From: an uncultured Planctomycetota bacterium
GTDB taxonomy: Bacteria > Planctomycetota > Phycisphaerae > Phycisphaerales > UBA5793
Direction of reading: 5' to 3'
Length of the DNA stretch: 64,000 nucleotides
Assembly (NCBI GenBank): GCA_900696685.1
Contig: CAADHA010000129.1
Location: forward strand, 1-64,000
A model generated the notes under the pieces. The model was not told the DNA's origin, made no database searches, and saw only the letters and a list, made by a program, of their open reading frames with translations. Made by a program: the position numbers and the translations under genes. Shown here piece after piece: positions 55,039-64,000 of this stretch (the stretch's first letter is position 1; each line of letters starts with the position of its first letter).

Positions 55039-56718
55039 ATGACTTTGAATCGACAGATTCATCCGTTTTTCGTCACCGTCCTCGGCATGTCGCTGCTCGC
55101 AGGCGGCTGCGCCACGAACGATCACCGTGCCGGTGCCGATGACCTGTCCGCGGCCCGCGCCCGTTTCTACGACGGCTACGCCGGCTATCACCGCGAGATC
55201 CGCACCACCTCGCCTGAGGCGCAGAAGTGGTTCGACCAGGGTCTGCAACTGCTCTACGGCTTCAACCACGACGAGGCGATCCGCACCTTCCGCAAGGCCG
55301 CTGAGGTCGATCCGAACTGCGCCATGGCATGGTGGGGCATCGGCTACGCCTACGGCCTGCACATCAACAACCCTGTAATGACGGCGGAGCAGTCGCGCCT
55401 CGCCCATGAGGCGACGCAGGAAGCAGTGAAGCGCCGCCATTTCGCTGCTCCTGTTGAGCAGGCGCTGATCGATGCGCTGGCGAAGCGTTATGACTGGCCG
55501 GCCCCGGAGAACCGCCGCCCGCTCGACGAGGCATATGCGGCCGCGATGGAGCAGGCGTGGAAAGCGAATCCCGGCGACGCCGACGTCGGGACCCTCTTCG
55601 CCGAGTCGCTCATGAACCTTCAGCCCTGGGACCTGTGGACAAACTCCGGCCAGCCCAAGGGCCGCACGCTCGACGTGGTGGCCGCGCTCGAGCGCGTCCT
55701 CGAAATCAATCCGAACCATCCGGGCGCCACGCACTTCTACATTCACGCGGTGGAAGCCTCTCCCGACCCGGACCGCGCGACGGCGGCGGCCGAACGCCTC
55801 ACCACGCTCGTGCCCGGCTCCGGGCATCTCGTCCACATGCCTTCGCACATCTTCGTCCGCACGGGGCGCTACGCCGACTCGGCCGACGCGAATGAGCGGG
55901 CGATCGCCGCGGACGAGCGTTACTTTGAACTCGCGCCGACGCCTCGCTTCTACGTCCTGTATTACACGCACAACATCCACTTCCTGGCCTACTCGGCGAT
56001 GATGGAAGGGCGCTACGAGACCGCCATCGCCGCGGCGCGCCGCATGGAAAAGAAGGTGCCCGGGGACTTCGTCCGCGAGTATGTCACGATCGCGGACGGC
56101 CTGATGCCGACGGCGCTGCACGTGATGGTGCGATTCGGCAAGTGGGAGGACATCCTGCGCGAGCGGGAGCCGGAGGATTTCCGCCTGGTCAGCCGCGCGA
56201 TGCGGCGCTACGCCCGCAGCGTGGCGCTCTCGGCCCTGAACCGCCCGGACGAGGCGGAGCGCGAGATCAAGGCGTTTGACGAGATCGCCGCGACGATCAC
56301 CGACGAATGGTACATCGGCCAGAACCCGGCGAGCGTCATCCTTCCCCTCGCGCGCAGAATGATGCTCGGCGAGATGCTCTTTCGCGAAGGGCAGCGGGAG
56401 CGGGCCTTTGCAATCCTGCGCGAAGCGGTGGCGATGGAGGACGATCTCGTCTACGACGAGCCGCCGGGCTGGATGCAGCCCGTTCGCCACGCGCTTGGGG
56501 CGCTGCTCATGGCCGACGGCCGTTTCAGCGAAGCCGAAGAGGTCTATCGCGCTGACCTGGCAAGGCATCGCAACAACGGCTGGTCGCTCATCGGCCTCGA
56601 GAAGGCGCTGGCCGCGCAAGGCAAGGATCGCGCGGCGACGGAAGCAGCCGCGAAACTCGCCGCAGCCTGGACCCGCGCTGACGTGCGGCCCACCTCATCG
56701 TGTTACTGCCAGCCGTAG
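55039..56718 (+). CDS. TPR-repeat lipoprotein
   Basis: 559 residues. A signal peptide with lipobox LLAGGC (about 18-23) suggests a lipid-anchored protein outside the cytoplasm. Then come tetratricopeptide-like helix pairs: LLYGFNHDEAIRTFRKAAEVDPNCAMAWWGIGYAYG near residues 70-105, a central VLEINPNHPGATHFYIHAVEASP, and a late REGQRERAFAILREAVAMED. The HFYIHAVEAS and VHMPSHIFVRTGRY segments are typical of a planctomycete/proteobacterial TPR family of unknown role. ATG 55039 has AAGGAG nine bases upstream. The C-terminus ends in Cys-rich SSCYCQP. Confidence 0.78.
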   Translation: MTLNRQIHPFFVTVLGMSLLAGGCATNDHRAGADDLSAARARFYDGYAGYHREIRTTSPEAQKWFDQGLQLLYGFNHDEAIRTFRKAAEVDPNCAMAWWGIGYAYGLHINNPVMTAEQSRLAHEATQEAVKRRHFAAPVEQALIDALAKRYDWPAPENRRPLDEAYAAAMEQAWKANPGDADVGTLFAESLMNLQPWDLWTNSGQPKGRTLDVVAALERVLEINPNHPGATHFYIHAVEASPDPDRATAAAERLTTLVPGSGHLVHMPSHIFVRTGRYADSADANERAIAADERYFELAPTPRFYVLYYTHNIHFLAYSAMMEGRYETAIAAARRMEKKVPGDFVREYVTIADGLMPTALHVMVRFGKWEDILREREPEDFRLVSRAMRRYARSVALSALNRPDEAEREIKAFDEIAATITDEWYIGQNPASVILPLARRMMLGEMLFREGQRERAFAILREAVAMEDDLVYDEPPGWMQPVRHALGALLMADGRFSEAEEVYRADLARHRNNGWSLIGLEKALAAQGKDRAATEAAAKLAAAWTRADVRPTSSCYCQP

Positions 56719-56844
56719 GCCGGCCCTCCCCGCCGGTTCATGCCGTTCGCATGTGCGCGTGAGCAGCACGGCCCTCGAAAGTCGGAGGTGTTTGACGTCG
56801 ATTGCGGCGACTCAAGTGCGCCGACACGCCTGCGGCAGCGCGAC

Positions 56845-57363
56845 TCAGCGGCGCGTGCCGCCGGAGAAGGAGTCCGCGATCGATTCGCACGCGATCGTCA
56901 GTCCGTTGTGTTCAGTGCAACGCCCGTTCGTGCCGGGATGAGCGTCTGTCTTCCGGGCGTGCAGGTGCAGCGAGACGCGGTCGATCCTCACGCCAAGCCG
57001 GACCTCGATATCGCGCAGGACATCTTCGGAGAGTTGGGCGAGGAGGCGCTCGCTCAGGTCGCCGGGGACGTCGTGAATCTCGCCGGTGTCGTCGTTGAGC
57101 AGGTGGAGATGAGGTTGAGTTTCAGCGTCGTACCGGGCGCAGCCGCAGTTGAAGGTCAGTTTGCGGCACAGTCCGGCGTCGCAGAGGGCTTCGAGCGTGT
57201 TGTAGACGGTGGCGAGACTCAGGCCGTCGCACTCGCCGCGCACCTGCTCGAAGAGTTCCTCGGCTGTCGGATGCGTATTGGCGGCGAGAAGGCGCTCGTA
57301 GATCGCCACGCGCTGCCGCGTGCAGCGTAAACCGTGGTCCGCAAAGAGTCTCCGTGCACCCAT
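56845..57363 (-). CDS. Fur/PerR-family regulator without structural Cys site
   Basis: 172 residues. The winged-helix domain is clear: GLRCTRQRVAIYERLLAANTHPTAEELFEQVR and LSLATVYNTLEALCDAGLCRKL. The metal segment reads DAETQPHLHLLNDDTGEIHDVPG, where the usual HHHH-LICxxCG is altered: the CxxC pair is replaced by NDDT, so the structural Zn(Cys)4 site appears absent. The regulatory His/Asp/Glu set is partly kept. It could regulate iron (the feo operator at 10052-10070 is a candidate target) or peroxide stress. ATG 57363 is the first ATG at the HTH; the frame is longer upstream. The C-terminal 30 residues are unusual. Confidence 0.85.
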   Translation of the reverse strand: MGARRLFADHGLRCTRQRVAIYERLLAANTHPTAEELFEQVRGECDGLSLATVYNTLEALCDAGLCRKLTFNCGCARYDAETQPHLHLLNDDTGEIHDVPGDLSERLLAQLSEDVLRDIEVRLGVRIDRVSLHLHARKTDAHPGTNGRCTEHNGLTIACESIADSFSGGTRR

Positions 57364-57439
57364 CGTACCAGATGTTACGGCACGGTGTCGCGGCGAGCCA
57401 CCTCGAAGCGGCGGGTATTGCCAGCGCCCCCTGCCCCCC

Positions 57440-58405
57440 CTACCGGCGGCCTCCAGCCTCGCGCATCCACTCCCATTGCTTCCGCATTCCCTCAAGCAGC
57501 CTTGTGCGTGGCTGGTAGCCGAGTTCGGCGCGACTGCGGGCCAGGTCTGCCCAGGTACGCCGCACGTCGCCGGGCTGGTCGGGGCGCCGGTCGATCAGGG
57601 CCTTGCGGCCGACGGTGTGCTCGACGGCGTCGATCATTTCGGCGAGTGTTACAGGATGCTCGCCTCCGAGGTTGTAGCACCGATACGGCTCGACCCGGCC
57701 GCAGCGGTCGATGGCGCGCAGCACGCCGTCAATGATGTCGTCAACATAGGTGTAGTCGCGGCTGCTTGAGCCGTCGCCGAAGACGGGGATCGCCTCGCCG
57801 CGAGAGACAAGGTCGAGGAACCGGTGAATGGCGAGGTCCGGACGCTGCCTCGGGCCGAACACGGTGAAGAAGCGCAAGGCGGTGATTGACAGGCCGTGCA
57901 GGCAGGCCGCCGTCGAGCAGAGCAGTTCCGTGGCGACCTTGGTGGCGGCGTAGGGGCTGACGGGGCGGCTGACGTCATCGCTCTCGCTGAAGGGCGCTTT
58001 CGGTTGATTGCCGTAGACGCTCGACGAACTGGCGACGACGATTCGCCGCACGCCGCGCCGCACCGTCTCGTCGAGAATCTGCTGCGTGCCGACGACGTTC
58101 ACGAGCGCATAGCGAGCGGGTTCGGCAATGCTCGGGCGCACGCCGGCCCGCGCGGCGAGATGGACGACCGTGTCCGGCTGCGCCGCATCGAACGCGCGCG
58201 ACACGTCGGCCTCGCGCGTGATGTCGCCTTCGATCAGCATTGCCCCGCAATCAAGCGCCGCACGGAGGTTGACCTCCTTGACCGCGCGCGGATAGAAGGG
58301 ATCGAAGTTGTCGAGGATGGTCACGGACCAGCCGCGCGCCCGCAGTGCGTCAGTCAGATGCGAACCGATGAACCCGGCGCCGCCGGTCAGCAGGACACTT
58401 GGCAT
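57440..58405 (-). CDS. NAD-dependent nucleotide-sugar epimerase/dehydratase
   Basis: 321 residues, extended SDR fold. The NAD motif is LLTGGAGFIGSHLTDAL. Asp in ILDNFDPFYPRAVKEVN and SSSSVYGNQPKAPF are seen, then the catalytic YAATK (Tyr/Lys) with ALRFFTVFGPRQRPDLAIHRF. The latter, with the FDPFYPRAVKEVNL segment, resembles UDP-glucuronate 4-epimerases. It would make UDP-galacturonate or similar for surface polysaccharide. It is divergent from the LpxB-N-domain gene by 122 nt. Specificity is not settled by sequence. Confidence 0.86.
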   Translation of the reverse strand: MPSVLLTGGAGFIGSHLTDALRARGWSVTILDNFDPFYPRAVKEVNLRAALDCGAMLIEGDITREADVSRAFDAAQPDTVVHLAARAGVRPSIAEPARYALVNVVGTQQILDETVRRGVRRIVVASSSSVYGNQPKAPFSESDDVSRPVSPYAATKVATELLCSTAACLHGLSITALRFFTVFGPRQRPDLAIHRFLDLVSRGEAIPVFGDGSSSRDYTYVDDIIDGVLRAIDRCGRVEPYRCYNLGGEHPVTLAEMIDAVEHTVGRKALIDRRPDQPGDVRRTWADLARSRAELGYQPRTRLLEGMRKQWEWMREAGGRR

Positions 58406-58527
58406 GGATCCACATCGTAGCGGGTCATTGGCGCGGCTGCGCCATCGGCGCCCGCCACGATTGCGGCGTGATCGCGCCGCCGCCTATGCTGGTGGACAAG
58501 GCCGAACACCCGCACTGGAGGCGCCCC

Positions 58528-59097
58528 ATGCGACTGCCGTTGCCCCTCTGTCTCGCCGTTGTCCTCGCCCTCGCCTGGCCGTGCGCGAACTGTGCTGCAC
58601 GGCAGGAAGGCCCCGGCGCCTCGGGCGCTATCCAGGTCCGCGCCGCAAACGGGACGACGGCCTGGTACGAACTCTCGGGGGACGGCTCGGGCGTGTACGT
58701 CTACAGCACGTCGCGCAATCCTCGCGCCTCGGACTGGCCCTTCCTGAGTCTTCTCTACTCGCAGGGTCGCTCCGAGCGCGCAATCGCGCTGTTCTTTTTC
58801 GGATTGCTGGGGCAGGCGATGTTCATGGGCCGCTTCGCCCTCCAGTGGATCGCCAGCGAGCGCCGTGGCCGAAGCATCGTCCCCCTCGGATTCTGGTGGC
58901 TCAGCCTCGCGGGCGCGACAATCCTGCTGATCTACTTCCTGATTCAGAGCGAGCCGATCGGCATTCTCGGGCAGATGCTCGGTTGGCCGATCTACCTGCG
59001 CAACGTCTACATGGTGCTGCGTGACCGCCGGTCGGGGCGGCAGGATGGAGTTGACCTGGCCGCCCACCCCGTTGCCGACCCGAACGCGGAGGCTTGA
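58528..59097 (+). CDS. Lipid-A-disaccharide synthase N-terminal-domain membrane protein
   Basis: 189 residues. A signal peptide (MRLPLPLCLAVVLALAWPCANCAA) precedes a short soluble part (about 25-75), then the LAB_N membrane domain: LGQAMFMGRFALQWIASERRGRSIVPLGFWWLSLAGA and IGILGQMLGWPIYLRNVYMV. This domain is found alone or fused to LpxB; its role is unclear, probably in the lipid or small-molecule membrane context. A good GGAGG site lies seven bases before ATG 58528. It is not fused to a glycosyltransferase here, and no lpx genes are nearby. Confidence 0.8.
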   Translation: MRLPLPLCLAVVLALAWPCANCAARQEGPGASGAIQVRAANGTTAWYELSGDGSGVYVYSTSRNPRASDWPFLSLLYSQGRSERAIALFFFGLLGQAMFMGRFALQWIASERRGRSIVPLGFWWLSLAGATILLIYFLIQSEPIGILGQMLGWPIYLRNVYMVLRDRRSGRQDGVDLAAHPVADPNAEA

Positions 59098-59101
59098 GCC
59101 G

Positions 59102-59476
59102 TCAGGCCGCTTCGGGCCTTGTGCCGGCCAATCGGGCGGCGCAGAGCGAGATGTCGCTGAGGCAGGAGCGTGTCGCCGCGTCGAGATTGATGAACTCGAC
59201 TCCGATCTCGTGGCGGCGAAAACCCGTCCGTCTCATCCAGACGATGCGGGCCTCGACGCGGACTTCGCTGGACGCCACGGAAAGAACGAGCGGCACGATC
59301 TCTCCGACGGTGATTCTCGGCCAACCCCTGTGGCGCACGCGCAGGCCCGCGGCGGATAAGTCGAGCACTTCGCCGAGCGTCGAGTTGAGCATGTTGCATC
59401 GCAGCCGTCCGTGGCGGCGCACTTCCGCCGCCGGCGCGGAGCCATCGGCTGCGGCGTGATGGCGAGACATGCGCAT
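59102..59476 (-). CDS. PilZ-domain protein
   Basis: 124 residues. A PilZ fold is suggested by VRRHGRLRCNMLNSTLGEVLDLSAAGLRVRH (Arg-rich start and a D/NxSxxG-like DLSAAGLRV) and a later RRHEIGVEFINLD. The RxxxR motif reads RRHGR, so c-di-GMP could be bound, but the first Arg and spacing should be checked. Two starts exist (59476 and 59470). It is convergent with the LAB_N gene (5 nt gap) and divergent from the PTS enzyme I gene. Confidence 0.7.
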   Translation of the reverse strand: MRMSRHHAAADGSAPAAEVRRHGRLRCNMLNSTLGEVLDLSAAGLRVRHRGWPRITVGEIVPLVLSVASSEVRVEARIVWMRRTGFRRHEIGVEFINLDAATRSCLSDISLCAARLAGTRPEAA

Positions 59477-59672
59477 GCGAGAATCATCGTCCGCAGTTGC
59501 GAAAGTCTTGACTTCTTCGGCGGGCCGCGGCCGCAACCATGCTTGGGAACGGTCATTGGTCAGGAGCGGGCAGGGTTGTGAAAACGGGCAAACTCGGCTA
59601 CCCTGTGGCAGCCCGGAAATCACGGCGGGGCCTCTCAATCCCCCGCCCCGACATCACCGGGTTCGGGTGCCC

Positions 59673-61442
59673 ATGAAGTTACTCAAGGGAATTGGCGTAT
59701 CTCCAGGCGTGGTCATCGGCGGGGCCTTTGTCCTCGATGATGTGACCCTTCACGTCCCCCGGAGGCAAGTCTCTGCTTCGGACATCCCCCATCAGCACGA
59801 CCGCCTGGATGAAGCCGTCGCCGCTTCCATCGAGGAGTTGCAGGCGCTGAGGGACCGGATTGCGAGAGAAGTCGATCCCGAGGCCGCGAAGATCCTCGAG
59901 TTTCACATGGTGATGCTCTGCGACCCGCACTTCCTCGACCCGGTGCATGATCGCATTCAACAGGAGCAGGTCTCCGCTGAGTGGGCGGTCACATTCGAAA
60001 TCCAGGCCATGGCGGACAAGTTCCGAGCGCTGGACAGCGAGGCCTTCCGATCGAAAGTCTCCGACCTGCTCGATCTCGATCGCCGCCTGCTTCGCCACCT
60101 CATCGGCGAGGCGCAGAGCCGCCTGAAACAGGTGGAAGGCGAAGTGGTGATCGTCGCCCACGACCTCACGCCGAGCCAGACGGTCAGCCTTGACACCAGG
60201 CACGTCAAGGCGTTCGTGACCGATGCGGGCGGGAGGACGAGCCACACGGCCATAATGGCGAGGTCGATCGGCATTCCGGCGATCGTCGGCCTCGAACGCG
60301 CCACCTCCGACATCGTCGAGGACGACCTGCTGATCGTGGACGGCGACCGGGGCGTACTCATCATCGATCCCGATGACGCCACGCTCGAAGAGTACAGGCG
60401 GCGCATCGAAGCCCGCCGCTCCTACGAACTCTCCCTCGAAGATCTCGCGCGCGCTCCGGCGGTCACCGCCGACGGCGTGCGCATCAACCTCTACGGCAAC
60501 ATCGAGTTCCCGTTCGAAGTGGAGATGGTTGAACGGTTCGGGGGCGATGGCGTGGGCCTGTATCGCAGCGAGTTCCTCTTCCTCGCTCACGACCGCGACC
60601 CTTCCGAGGAAGAGCAATTCGAGGCCTTCCGCGACGCCCTGCGCATGTCCGGGGGCAAGCCGATCACCATCCGCACGCTCGACCTCGGGTCCGACAAGTA
60701 CACGCAGCGCCGCTTCGAGTCGCCCGAGCGCAATCCGGCACTTGGCTGCCGGAGCATTCGTTTCTGCCTTCAGAATCTGCCGGTGTTCAAGACTCAGTTG
60801 CGCGCGATCCTGCGGGCCTCGGTCGAGGGCAACCTCCGACTGATGTTCCCCCTCATCACCGGCCCGCTTGAACTGCGCCAGGCCCGGATGGTGCTCAGCG
60901 ACGTGATGGAAGACCTTGATGACGAAGGGATTCCCTTCAACCGCAATGTGCCCGTCGGGATCATGATCGAGGCCCCGTCTGCCGCGATCATGAGCCATGC
61001 CTTCGCGCGCGAAGTGGATTTCTTCTCGATCGGGACAAACGACCTGATCCAATACACACTGGCGGTGGACCGGACGAACGAGCGGGTGGCCAACCTGTAC
61101 TCCGCCGCCCATCCGGCGGTCCTGAGGCTCATCAAGGACTGCATCCGTTCGGGTCGGCGGGCGGGGATTGAAGTCAGCCTCTGCGGCGAGATAGCCTCGG
61201 ATCCGGATTACGTCATGTTGCTCATCGGGATCGGCCTGCGTAACCTTTCACTGGTTCCGTCGGCGATACCCGATATCAAGCGGGTGATCCGGGCGGTCGA
61301 TACCAGACATTGTGAACTGATCGCCCGAAAGGTCGGTTCGTTCGATTCCGAGCGTCAAGTCTTGAATTTTATTCGAGATGAGACGCGCAAAGTAATGCCC
61401 GAGGGGTACGACGGTCGTTCCGTCGACGGTGGAGCCGCGTAG
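59673..61442 (+). CDS. ptsI: PTS enzyme I-like phosphoenolpyruvate-protein phosphotransferase
   Basis: 589 residues. Enzyme I takes phosphate from PEP and passes it to HPr. The N-terminal domain begins MKLLKGIGVSPGVVIGGA; the phospho-His is in DAGGRTSHTAIMARS (about residue 190). The C-terminal PEP domain has GLYRSEFLF, RTLDLGSDKYTQR, GIMIEAPSAAIMSHAFA, FFSIGTNDLIQYTLAVDRTN and the Cys motif SLCGEIASDP. No GAF domain is present, so it is not the nitrogen-PTS PtsP form. No HPr or EII gene is close. The start ATG 59673 lies at the family start; the frame is open to 59469. Confidence 0.92.
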   Translation: MKLLKGIGVSPGVVIGGAFVLDDVTLHVPRRQVSASDIPHQHDRLDEAVAASIEELQALRDRIAREVDPEAAKILEFHMVMLCDPHFLDPVHDRIQQEQVSAEWAVTFEIQAMADKFRALDSEAFRSKVSDLLDLDRRLLRHLIGEAQSRLKQVEGEVVIVAHDLTPSQTVSLDTRHVKAFVTDAGGRTSHTAIMARSIGIPAIVGLERATSDIVEDDLLIVDGDRGVLIIDPDDATLEEYRRRIEARRSYELSLEDLARAPAVTADGVRINLYGNIEFPFEVEMVERFGGDGVGLYRSEFLFLAHDRDPSEEEQFEAFRDALRMSGGKPITIRTLDLGSDKYTQRRFESPERNPALGCRSIRFCLQNLPVFKTQLRAILRASVEGNLRLMFPLITGPLELRQARMVLSDVMEDLDDEGIPFNRNVPVGIMIEAPSAAIMSHAFAREVDFFSIGTNDLIQYTLAVDRTNERVANLYSAAHPAVLRLIKDCIRSGRRAGIEVSLCGEIASDPDYVMLLIGIGLRNLSLVPSAIPDIKRVIRAVDTRHCELIARKVGSFDSERQVLNFIRDETRKVMPEGYDGRSVDGGAA

Positions 61443-61753
61443 GCGGCCCGCCCCCTCGCACAAAACACGCCTGCTGCGTGCTGTCAAGTTGTCGGATCGC
61501 TCGCGCGTGGCCCTTGCGGCCCGTCGCCCTTCCCGATCCGGCCCGGCCTCTCAGAAAGGCCAGTGGTGACGCCGCAGCGACAATCGAGCGGCGCCCGCGA
61601 GGGCGGACCGGATGGCCGATGGTCGTGCCCAACGCACAATCTGATCTGCCGAGCAAGGCTGACTCGCCGGGCGCATCGCGCCCGCGTCTCGTCGCCGGAC
61701 CAAGTCCTCCGCAGCACCGCACACGATTGACCATGCTGAAAGCATCTGGTCCA
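61443..61753. other. Spacer upstream of RNase E/G gene
   Basis: About 310 nt with no convincing gene. It could hold a long 5' leader for the RNase E/G mRNA, as in enterobacterial rne, where the leader mediates autoregulation; no structure supporting that was identified beyond a short hairpin CACGC/GCGTG near 61466-61480. Confidence 0.4.
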
Positions 61754-64000
61754 TGTCCCCCGTCAGAAAACAACTGATCGTCAACCACGTCCCCGGCGAC
61801 GAAACGCGCATCGCGCTGCTCGAAGACGGCCGGCTCGAAGAGATCTACACCGAGCGCGAAGCGCACGACCTCCACGTCGGCAACATCTATCTCGGCAAGG
61901 TCGTCAACGTCGAGGCCGCCATCCAGGCCGCCTTCATCGACTTCGGCGTCGGTCGCAACGGCTTCCTCCACGTCTCCGACCTGCATCCAATGTACTTCCC
62001 GGGAGAAGACGCGGAAACGACCGAAGCCGTCGGTCAGAAAACCCCCCACCGTCAGCGGCCGCCCATTCAGCAGTGCCTCAAGCGCGGCCAGGAAGTCCTC
62101 GTGCAGGTCCTCAAGGAGGGCATCGGCACCAAGGGCCCGACGCTCACGAGTTATCTCTCGATCCCCGGCCGCCTGCTGGTGATGATGCCGCACATGGAGC
62201 AGCTGGGCGTCTCGCGCAAGGTCGAAGACATTGAGCAGCGCCGCGAAATGCGCAAGATTCTCGATTCGCTCGAACTGCCCGAGGGCTTCGGGTTCATCCT
62301 CCGCACGGCCGGCCTTACGGCCCTGAAGACCGAACTCAAGCGCGACCTCGCCTACCTCCAGCGCCTCTGGAAGACGATCGAGAGCCAGCGGGGCAGCGCC
62401 AAGGCGCCCTGCGAGTTGTACGTCGAGTCCGACCTGCTCATCCGCACGATCCGCGATGTCTCGACGGCCGACCTCGAACAGATCATCATCGACGACGAGC
62501 ACGCGCTCGCCCGCGTGAACGAGTTCCTGCAGATCGTCGCGCCGCGGCGAAAGGGGCCTCAGGTGCTGGCCTATCGCGACCGCGTGCCGATCTTCCACCG
62601 CTTCGGCGTGGAGGAGCAGTTGCGCAGCACGCACTCGCGCGAGGTGCCGTTGCCCGGCGGCGGGTCGATCATCATCGACTCGGCCGAGGCGATGGTCGTC
62701 ATCGACGTCAACTCCGGCCGCATGAGGCAGTTCCGCGACGCGGAGACCACCGCCTTCCGCACCAACATGCAGGCCATCGACGAGATCACCCGGCAACTGC
62801 GACTGCGCGACCTCGGCGGCCTGATCGTCCTCGACACCATTGACATGATCTCCGCCTCTCACCGCCGCGAACTTGAGACGCGCCTGCGCGAGAATCTCAA
62901 GCGCGACCGCGCCAAGACGGAGTTCCTCCGCATCAGCCAGTTCGGCCTGATCGAGATGACGCGGCAGCGCATGCGCCCGCCGCTGCGCAAGTCGCACTTC
63001 ATGCCCTGCCCGACGTGCGAGGGGCGAGGCCAGGTCGCCACCTCCGAATCGATCGCCAACGAGGCGATGCGCGACATGGCCTACTGGATCGCCCACCCCC
63101 GGGTCGCCTCCATCGAAGTCGCCCTCAACCAGGCCGTCGCCGCCGTCCTGCTCAGCCGCAAGCGCCGCACCATCGTCGCGCTTGAAACGGAGACGGGCAA
63201 GCGCATCGAGATCCGCGTGAGCAACGAGATACCTGCAGATCGCGTGGACTTCTACGCCTACGACGACCACCGGACCGACCTGGACCTGGCGACCCTGGCC
63301 ACGACGTTTCCGAAGGAGATGGAGGCGTTGGCGCCGTCGCCGCCCGCCGACGAGAGCGACGGGGAAGACGAAGAAGCAGTCGTCGAGGTCGAGGCGGATG
63401 CCGCTGAGCCAACGGCCGCAGGCGACAACGCAGAGACGCCCTCGCGGCGCAAGCGTCGTCGCCGACGAGGTCGCAGGGGGCGGGAATCCGACGGGCCGGG
63501 AGTTGAGCCGCCGGCCGGTAATGCCGCTGACTCGACGGGCCAGCATGAGCCGGTCTCTGAAGTCGGCGAAGTCGCCGGGGCTCCGCAGGATGTCCCCGCC
63601 GAAGGAGGATCGCAGAACAGGAAGAAGAGGCGGCGGCGCGGTCGGCGCGGCCGAGGCAAGGGGCTTGGCGCCTCAGCCCCGGGCACGCCGACGATGACCG
63701 GAGTCGGGGCGGCCTCCGGCGATTCGTCGGCGCAAGGGCAGGCTGTTGACGCCGATGCGGCTGCGGCACAGGCAGTCCCCGATGTGGGCGGAGAGCCTTC
63801 CGGATCTCCACGGGCCGGGAAGAAGCGCCGCAGGCGTCGCGGACGAGGCAAGTCTCAAGGCGATTCGACTGCTTCGATCAACCCAGCACAGACTTCGGAA
63901 TTGCCCGAGGTCGGGTCCGGAGCACCGCCGGCCGGCAGATCTGCGAGCGAGGATCAGCCGACGCCCTCGACGGGGCGGCCGCGAAAGAAGCGGCGGCGGC
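61754..64000 (+). CDS. rne: Ribonuclease E/G-family endoribonuclease, 3' end cut off
   Basis: 749 codons are readable with no stop before the window ends, so the protein is longer. The S1 RNA-binding region (about 25-125) contains YLGKVVNVEAAIQAAFIDFG. The catalytic core has the DNase I-like domain with VVIDVNSGR (Asp about 317) and GGLIVLDTIDM (Asp about 360). The Zn-link CPTCEGRG lies at about 419-422. From about residue 520 the sequence becomes low complexity: acidic stretches alternate with Arg-rich blocks (KRRRRRGRRGR; KKRRRRGRRGRGK; KKRRRRRGRGK; RKKRRR). The tail probably binds RNA or partner proteins, as in the degradosome scaffold. No ribosome site is clear at ATG 61754. Confidence 0.9.

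Overview
This 64 kb window is GC-rich, gene-dense chromosomal DNA. It most likely comes from a planctomycete, probably a Phycisphaerae-type lineage. That is an inference from the gene mix: McsA/McsB, KorAB, an orphan mraZ, secreted beta-helix and propeller proteins sharing a Cys-containing C-terminal module, an RNase E with Arg-rich tail repeats, and dispersed planctomycete-like intergenic repeats. No rRNA or tRNA gene, phage region or CRISPR array was recognised. The right edge cuts the RNase E/G gene.

Layout. 1-6.5 kb: CorA, a giant MscS-type channel and a succinate-semialdehyde-type dehydrogenase. 6.5-12.3 kb: a 3D-domain protein, a feoA-feoB-small membrane protein operon behind a Fur-box-like palindrome, a DinB-fold protein and a VIT/CCC1 metal transporter. 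12.3-19.1 kb: aconitase, a GH31 glucosidase and an unusual ferredoxin-Rieske fusion. 19.1-26.6 kb: a repeat-filled spacer, an unknown membrane protein, a HEAT-like protein with comF, an RluA pseudouridine synthase, an unknown secreted protein and a HI0933-type flavoprotein. 26.6-32.4 kb: an 85-bp inverted-repeat element, pyrD and carA, then korA and korB. 32.5-41 kb: a sugar-phosphate isomerase-like protein, mcsA-mcsB, a membrane protein, a 1157-residue degenerate indolepyruvate ferredoxin oxidoreductase-like protein, and rho. 41-45 kb: a GT-C-like membrane protein with rdgB, then an orphan mraZ. 45-56.7 kb: a secreted propeller protein, a GT4 glycosyltransferase, an amidohydrolase, a lipoprotein, a second copy of the 85-bp element, a UbiE/MenG methyltransferase, a B12-binding-fold protein, a secreted beta-helix protein, a LeuC-like protein, dtd and a TPR lipoprotein. 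56.8-64 kb: a Fur-family regulator, a nucleotide-sugar epimerase, a LpxB-N-domain protein, a PilZ protein, PTS enzyme I and RNase E/G.

Themes. Iron and redox chemistry recur: feoAB with a Fur-like operator, a VIT transporter, a Fur-family regulator, and the Fe-S proteins aconitase, LeuC-like, KorB and Fd-Rieske. The KorAB pair makes reduced ferredoxin, and an Fd-Rieske fusion could in principle take part in ferredoxin or quinol electron transfer, but nothing in the sequence proves that link. Pyrimidine synthesis (pyrD, carA), protein quality control (mcsAB) and RNA handling (rho, RNase E, RluA) make up much of the rest.

The most unusual items are the degenerate IOR-like protein (36060-39533), the ferredoxin-Tat-Rieske fusion (17956-19053), the two near-identical 85-bp mobile-element-like repeats (26700-26784 and 49620-49704), the shared secreted C-terminal module, and the orphan mraZ with a readable operator-promoter.
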